Source: DRYM01 sp964526225 (GTDB lineage: Archaea; Thermoproteota; Thermoprotei_A; EX4484-217-1). From it: a DNA stretch of 9,299 nt. Under the pieces are notes generated by a model that was not told where the DNA came from, did not search any database, and saw nothing but the letters and a program-made list of their open reading frames with translations. The position numbers and the translations under genes were made by a program. The stretch lies in assembly GCA_964526225.1 (NCBI GenBank), contig CAZGLL010000041.1, positions 1-9,299 of the forward strand. Direction: 5' to 3'. Positions 7,301 to 9,299 of this stretch are shown in pieces (the stretch's first letter is position 1; every line of letters starts with the position of its first letter).

Positions 7301-7767
7301 CCTAACATGTCAGTATCGAGAAGCAATGGTTTGCCGCTTCCATCCCTAGCTACCTTATCTAAACCTAACGAGGGAATTGAAAAATCAACTCCCGTATCAA
7401 CAATACCAACAGTAACCCCTTCGCCTGTAAGACCATATTTTTCTCTAACCGTTGAAACACCTATGTCATCTAAAACATCGATTAACGTTGTCGTTGGCTG
7501 AGGTTTAACATGTTTAAACATGAACCTTACATTATCTAGGAAATTCACCTTTAAGCTTTCTAAACCACCAATGTTTAACGAAGAATATCTTCTACTAGGT
7601 AGTTTAATGAAGCTCTCTAATTCTAAATAATTTGGAATTACAAGTAAGTAATCATTAAACTTTTTAATTTTAAATTGCGGATTATAAGCTAAAGAATTAA
7701 CTGGAATATTTAAAGCCGAAATTAACATGAAAACTATAACTATAGCCGACAAGGCCTTTCTAAGCAA
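4354..7767 (-). CDS. Secreted S8 subtilisin-like serine protease, pyrolysin/TPP II-like, TTG start
   Basis: 1137 residues. The signal peptide has n-region LRK, a hydrophobic core at 6-21 and a likely cut after SLA27. The triad is Asp124 (GIVDTGVD), His367 (GHGTSVAS) and Ser591 (GGTSMATP), with oxyanion Asn495 (AAGNSGPG). Asp and His are 243 residues apart, against roughly 30-60 in bacterial subtilisins; a large insert at this place is known in TPP II and archaeal pyrolysin/STABLE-type proteases. The insert has an EF-like stretch, DENYDGYPEF (300-309). A textbook 12-residue EF-hand loop lies at 756-767 (Asp756, Asn758, Asn760, Gly761, Asp764, Glu767). The last 450 residues look like beta-sandwich domains. 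No membrane anchor or sorting motif is seen at the C-terminus. The start is TTG, chosen because GGAGGG lies 7 nt upstream and the signal peptide begins there. It probably degrades protein outside the cell, stabilised by calcium. Confidence 0.93.
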   Translation of the reverse strand: MLRKALSAIVIVFMLISALNIPVNSLAYNPQFKIKKFNDYLLVIPNYLELESFIKLPSRRYSSLNIGGLESLKVNFLDNVRFMFKHVKPQPTTTLIDVLDDIGVSTVREKYGLTGEGVTVGIVDTGVDFSIPSLGLDKVARDGSGKPLLLDTDMLGFTITDFNVEEVNGILQVKDKEFYVYFPLGYVGKIKLHSNWVAPPVKSVSGNYKFGLFVQIALQTNLWLDAELSVAYFAPVVLVDSKEPGIYDTVFVDVSTTWFILKNFLYAIGYIDSPASLRLYDFSFKDEKPLRYGDEIAYIDENYDGYPEFSIGVIAGYVYDVFGLIGKEKPLYEIIEKRAWEPAGTGIYPGLDPKGRYVDFFYDPIGHGTSVASIIAGKRVNYRMFYYRGNIKYLKLVETEGIAPNAKIAAATGLYVGSVITAQLWLSGYNYVYPWNWTYTGKPRVDIISNSWGLIDWETLSAYGIKRFAPGKDPISSYEDKIVSTGVLVVHAAGNSGPGYGTVLIGGSSSEAITVGATTIFQREIRNWEYGLLMPKGTKGEVVSWSSRGPTFEETIKPNIVAPGAYALVPTSALGGIGNGEYAIDVFGGTSMATPIVSGASALIIEELRREGKTWNPKLVKKALYSSAEDLGYDPFTQGWGKLNVNKAVEMLRNNMLINNTEITLTRDNNYSVTLEIKDPYIVDAYAEELKQIGEEFVGETSVSEYYSYLEIPLNENADIVEVYVNHSLKSLSEYMHRGGYGIENLAVAILGLWNDTNNNGKVDIDEEFLLINQDYSSSNILRLTASISNIEKYCGKLIVGIRNTFPKDLGEVKVYAKYFKWVKTDNINVEILSRNVYAKNTIIRISCNPVNIGNGAYEAKVILTNINGKRTSIPVAVFVEEDVHKTKQTLKTAKETLIYKQNIMYEGFGWLSGTSRGDWRIYRVKIDSKYEGAVIEASILNTDSYSNIQTLAFNSSGYFIGGVVSAQYPILGILESSAPPYSTFGRKTVFAVGNDNSEIILALTPTLIEKPLTAEVTVYPVDVNIFYYRGDEGVLTIYSKYPLGIVEVVAVRKSLGVVKRLFVINHRGGLIVKPIIIEPDMDYKIILRDIANTVYAGIAYNVDFTPIIDFAEIPFSIENYTKFYSYIKTINALYSN
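4370..4382 (-). promoter_or_regulatory. TATA-like box inside the end of the subtilase gene, placed to drive the guide RNA
   Basis: The - strand reads AAACTATAAATGC across the last codons of the subtilase, with TATAAA at 4378-4373. Archaeal spacing of about 26 bp puts the transcript start near 4350, about 7-8 nt before the first C box at 4343. A box at this position fits independent transcription of the guide RNA and, by read-through, of the M28 and GNAT genes. Confidence 0.45.
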
Positions 7768-7776
7768 AACACATCC

Positions 7777-7824
7777 CTCCTTAGAGAAATCCTAAGTAAA
7801 ACCCTGTATTTATTTCCTAAGGAG
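7777..7824 (-). promoter_or_regulatory. Imperfect 12-bp inverted repeat covering the subtilase SD and its TATA-like region
   Basis: On the - strand CTCCTTAGGAAA (7824-7813) can pair with TTTCTCTAAGGAG (7789-7777), giving 12 base pairs with one bulged T at 7785. The downstream arm contains the SD AAGGAG of the subtilase gene. The upstream arm overlaps the start of the TATA-like box. RNA started at the proximal promoter would lack the upstream arm and have a free SD; RNA reading through from the ATPase gene could fold and hide it. The fold is read from the sequence; the regulatory role is inferred. Confidence 0.45.
7807..7815 (-). promoter_or_regulatory. TATA-like box with BRE-like lead for the subtilase gene
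   Basis: The - strand reads GG-AAATAAATA-CAG, an A/T box preceded by a purine-rich BRE-like GGAA. A start about 26 bp downstream would fall near 7785, giving a leader of about 18 nt that carries the GGAGGG SD before the TTG at 7767. The rest of the 153-bp gap (about 7825-7920) shows no gene that I can support. Confidence 0.5.
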
Positions 7825-7920
7825 TATAAGGCAAATGACTGGGCAATAATAGTTAGGGAGCGTACTGCGTGGTTAACTCTATGATTGCCGCTTTGGTAAA
7901 AGAGTTTTTGTTTGAAAAAG

Positions 7921-8946
7921 CTAGTTGCGAATTCTTTTAGCTGCTTCCCTATATATTGGATCTAGGAATCTATAGTTTTCTATTATGCTTAGTTTTTCAA
8001 GTTTCTTTATTATCCTTGTTAATGATGATTTAGGTATTGTTATGCCCTCTTTTTCTTCAACATATTTCCTTATGGAACTCCAAGATTTAGCTCCTTTAGC
8101 TACTGCTTTTAACACTAGCTTTTCCCTTTTACTTAGCTTACCTAGTTCGTTAATGGCTAATTGTGTTGCCATGTTAAATATTTTATTTATGTCTCTAATT
8201 CCATCGGCATATGATTTACCGTAGAATACAAGCCAGCCGACAATACCGTCAAATAGTTCTACAGCTTCTTCAATAGCTTCCCTACTTACGCTTATATTTA
8301 GCTCCTTAAATCCTTGCTGTAAGAATTTTAGTGAAAGATCTTTCGGAAACCTTTCAACAAGCAGTTCGAAAGCATATCTACCGTATAGTGGTGATTCAGG
8401 GTTTTCTATGCCAACAAATTTTCTTAGTAAACCTATTTCTGAACCGCTTAAAATTACTGTTATGTTTTCTAAGTTGTCGTAAGCATATGCTATTGCGGAT
8501 TTTATTTTCATCGAAATGGGTGGTTGAATAAGTTGGGCTTCATCGAAAACTATAACTACTCTCTCACCTTTCCTATTGAGTTCTTCAAGTAATCCTATGA
8601 AACTTATTGAATCTCTCCCCTTCCACTTAATTTCAACTTCAACACCTAATATCTTAATCCCACGAATGCTTTCAATGAAACTTTTCATTTTACCTATATT
8701 ATCAGCTAATCCTTCACTAATTCTCCTATAAAGATCCGATTCTCTCAACACACCTCTCATATCTATGTAAATTCCATGCCATTTTTCAAGGAACGATTTG
8801 AGAAGAGATGTTTTACCAATTCTCCTAATACCTAAAACTAGTACTAATGGATCTCCTCTATCCACAACTTTATCGAGGATTTTAAGTTCTTTCTCTCTAT
8901 TGAAAAGTTCTTTCCTAGAAGTTTTAGGTCTGAGGTCAAAGAGCAA
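7921..8946 (-). CDS. Archaeal AAA+ ATPase (PF01637 type) with C-terminal winged helix, TTG start
   Basis: 341 residues. Walker A is GIRRIGKTS (39-47), the G-x-R-R-x-G-K-T form characteristic of archaeal ATPase_2/STAND-like proteins. Walker B is VVIVFDEAQ (130-138), with Asp135-Glu136. VILSGSE at about 168-174 fits the sensor strand. The conserved N-terminal FNREKEL (15-21) is also typical. Residues about 260-341 (LSKREKLVLKAVAKGAKSW onward, ending in SSLTRIIKKLEKLSIIENYR) form a winged-helix domain, as usual for the family. The physiological role of these ATPases is mostly unknown; many are linked to mobile or variable regions. The start is TTG: no in-frame ATG exists near it and an in-frame TAG lies 11 codons upstream. 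Two palindromes abut the start. The gene ends 153 bp before the subtilase start on the same strand; a functional link is not evident. Confidence 0.88.
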   Translation of the reverse strand: MLFDLRPKTSRKELFNREKELKILDKVVDRGDPLVLVLGIRRIGKTSLLKSFLEKWHGIYIDMRGVLRESDLYRRISEGLADNIGKMKSFIESIRGIKILGVEVEIKWKGRDSISFIGLLEELNRKGERVVIVFDEAQLIQPPISMKIKSAIAYAYDNLENITVILSGSEIGLLRKFVGIENPESPLYGRYAFELLVERFPKDLSLKFLQQGFKELNISVSREAIEEAVELFDGIVGWLVFYGKSYADGIRDINKIFNMATQLAINELGKLSKREKLVLKAVAKGAKSWSSIRKYVEEKEGITIPKSSLTRIIKKLEKLSIIENYRFLDPIYREAAKRIRN

Positions 8947-8980
8947 AGTTCCACACCGGAACTTTGTTCCGCAGCGGAAC
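8945..8980 (-). promoter_or_regulatory. Tandem palindromes at the ATPase start (likely operator)
   Basis: Two 15-bp palindromes share GTTCC-n5-GGAAC: GTTCCACACCGGAAC (8948-8962) and GTTCCGCAGCGGAAC (8966-8980), 18 bp centre to centre. The first extends to 8-bp arms, AAAGTTCC/GGAACTTT (8945-8965), whose edge includes two bases of the TTG start codon. The second has 7-bp arms around one central base. They lie between a TATA-like box and the start, so a bound protein would block transcription. The ATPase's own winged helix is the natural candidate, by inference. Confidence 0.65.
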
Positions 8981-8989
8981 TATTAAAGC
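8981..8989 (-). promoter_or_regulatory. TATA-like box of the ATPase gene
   Basis: GCTTTAATA on the - strand abuts the distal palindrome. Usual spacing places the transcript start near 8959, inside the proximal palindrome, leaving a leader of about 13 nt before the TTG at 8946. No strong SD is present (only GGTG about 7 nt upstream), which fits a very short leader. Confidence 0.35.
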
Positions 8990-8999
8990 TTATGTTTCA

Positions 9000-9065
9000 A
9001 AATTTCAGCTTTAAAGTGATTTCAGCTTGAAATTTGAGGTTAAATATTAGAAATCTGAGGTTAAA
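9000..9065. repeat. Short AT-rich direct and inverted repeats upstream of the ATPase promoter
   Basis: ATTTCAGCTT occurs at 9002-9011 and 9019-9028. AATTTGAGGTTAAA (9031-9044) recurs as AATCTGAGGTTAAA (9052-9065), 13 of 14 bases alike and 21 bp apart. AAATTTCA (9000-9007) and TGAAATTT (9028-9035) are inverted arms. They may be protein-binding sites upstream of the ATPase promoter, or chance in AT-rich DNA. No gene is supported in 8981-9096. Confidence 0.4.
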
Positions 9066-9088
9066 AATAAAAAATTGTTTTTATTTTT
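9063..9088 (-). terminator. A/T hairpin and T tract downstream of the coiled-coil protein gene
   Basis: AAAAATAAAAA (9063-9073) and TTTTTATTTTT (9078-9088) are perfect 11-bp inverted arms around a 4-nt loop. In the - strand transcript they start 9 nt after the stop codon and end in a long U-rich run, the expected archaeal termination signal. The arrangement is symmetric, so it could also stop + strand transcription. Confidence 0.6.
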
Positions 9089-9096
9089 TGAGGTTT

Positions 9097-9299
9097 TTAT
9101 TTAGCTATTTTCCTATACACTAGGAATACTGCAACTATGGCTATGATTAAGCCTAGTATTGATATTCCGTATAGTGCTGGTAGTTGTGCTGTTACTCCCT
9201 TTAGTCCTTCAACTGTTGTCTTTAGGTCTTCAGCTGTACTCTTGAGGTCGCTTACTGTTGTTCCTAATGCTTCAACTGCTGAAACTCTGTCTTCTAATG
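9097..9299 (-). CDS. Membrane-anchored coiled-coil stalk protein (C-terminal fragment)
   Basis: Only the last 66 codons are in the window (TAA at 9099-9097); the gene continues past the right edge. Residues 1-39 of the fragment form a regular heptad pattern with hydrophobic positions at Val8, Leu11, Val15, Leu18, Ala22, Leu25, Val29 and Leu32. Three near-identical heptads, TTVSDLK, STAEDLK and TTVEGLK, are at 13-33. A transmembrane helix of about 22 residues follows (YGISILGLIIAIVAVFLVY), then a short basic tail RKIAK expected to stay inside. This is the usual end of archaeal surface proteins held to the membrane by a C-terminal helix, such as binding proteins and S-layer or stalk proteins. 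The outer domain is not visible, so its function is unknown. Confidence 0.8.
   Translation of the reverse strand, partial: LEDRVSAVEALGTTVSDLKSTAEDLKTTVEGLKGVTAQLPALYGISILGLIIAIVAVFLVYRKIAK

Noticed and set aside
7771..7776. ATG just after the subtilase SD, opening a four-codon frame ATG TGT TTT GCT TAG
   Set aside because: It directly abuts the SD with almost no spacing and is out of frame; the TTG at 7767 has proper spacing and opens the signal peptide.
7985..8224. Open frames on the + strand opposite the ATPase gene (also 8331-8531 and 8798-8986)
   Set aside because: Antisense to Walker motifs and the winged helix; shadows of the real gene.
9002..9060. CTGA motifs on both strands that might mark another C/D box RNA
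   Set aside because: No RUGAUGA-like C boxes at suitable spacing; the motifs belong to short direct repeats.
1..9299. Transposons, integrase genes, tRNA genes or attachment sites
   Set aside because: No transposase or recombinase motifs, terminal inverted repeats or cloverleaf-forming segments were seen on either strand.

Overview
The window looks like hyperthermophilic archaeal DNA, most likely Thermoproteota (Crenarchaeota; Desulfurococcales or Thermofilales grade), though I cannot name a genus. The reasons are AT-rich, tightly packed genes with archaeal TATA-like boxes about 25 bp upstream of expected transcript starts; TTG start codons backed by Shine-Dalgarno (SD) sequences; a C/D box guide RNA; a PF01637-type archaeal ATPase; a very large pyrolysin/TPP II-like subtilase; and a coiled-coil protein anchored by a C-terminal membrane helix.

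Layout, + strand: the tail of a SufS-like cysteine desulfurase (1-98), a small basic protein of unknown function (118-465), a regulated leader with a 10-bp inverted repeat (about 471-597), and an FAD/NAD(P)H disulfide oxidoreductase of the CoA-disulfide reductase/NAD(P)H sulfur reductase type (598-1968). A T-rich convergent junction follows. Layout, - strand, in transcription order from the right edge: the C-terminus of a membrane-anchored coiled-coil protein (9299-9097), an A/T hairpin terminator, an AAA+ ATPase with a C-terminal winged helix preceded by two palindromes (8946-7921), a secreted 1137-residue subtilase starting at TTG (7767-4354), a C/D box guide RNA in the gap (4343-4235), an M28 metallopeptidase (4204-2540), and a GNAT acetyltransferase 12 bp further on (2527-2033).

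The most striking object is the 149-bp gap between subtilase and peptidase. On the - strand it holds four consecutive C box-guide-D box units. All three junctions between units are exactly 3 nt. A TATA-like box inside the end of the subtilase gene lies at the right distance to start the RNA about 8 nt before the first C box. Canonical archaeal C/D sRNAs carry two guides; this one reads as a four-guide RNA or two sRNAs fused tail to head. I did not recognise the targets.

A second pattern is that the oxidoreductase and the subtilase each have an inverted repeat whose downstream arm covers or touches the SD and whose upstream arm lies at or upstream of the TATA box. A transcript from the proximal promoter would lack the upstream arm, whereas read-through RNA could fold and hide the SD. 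The ATPase has a different arrangement: tandem palindromes between its TATA-like box and its TTG start, suggesting autoregulation through its own winged helix.

The genes together suggest a peptide-degrading, sulfur-handling anaerobe. The subtilase cuts protein outside the cell, the M28 enzyme (no signal peptide) trims peptides inside, and the oxidoreductase could dispose of reductant onto sulfur or CoA disulfide. That picture is inference from gene families, not proof.
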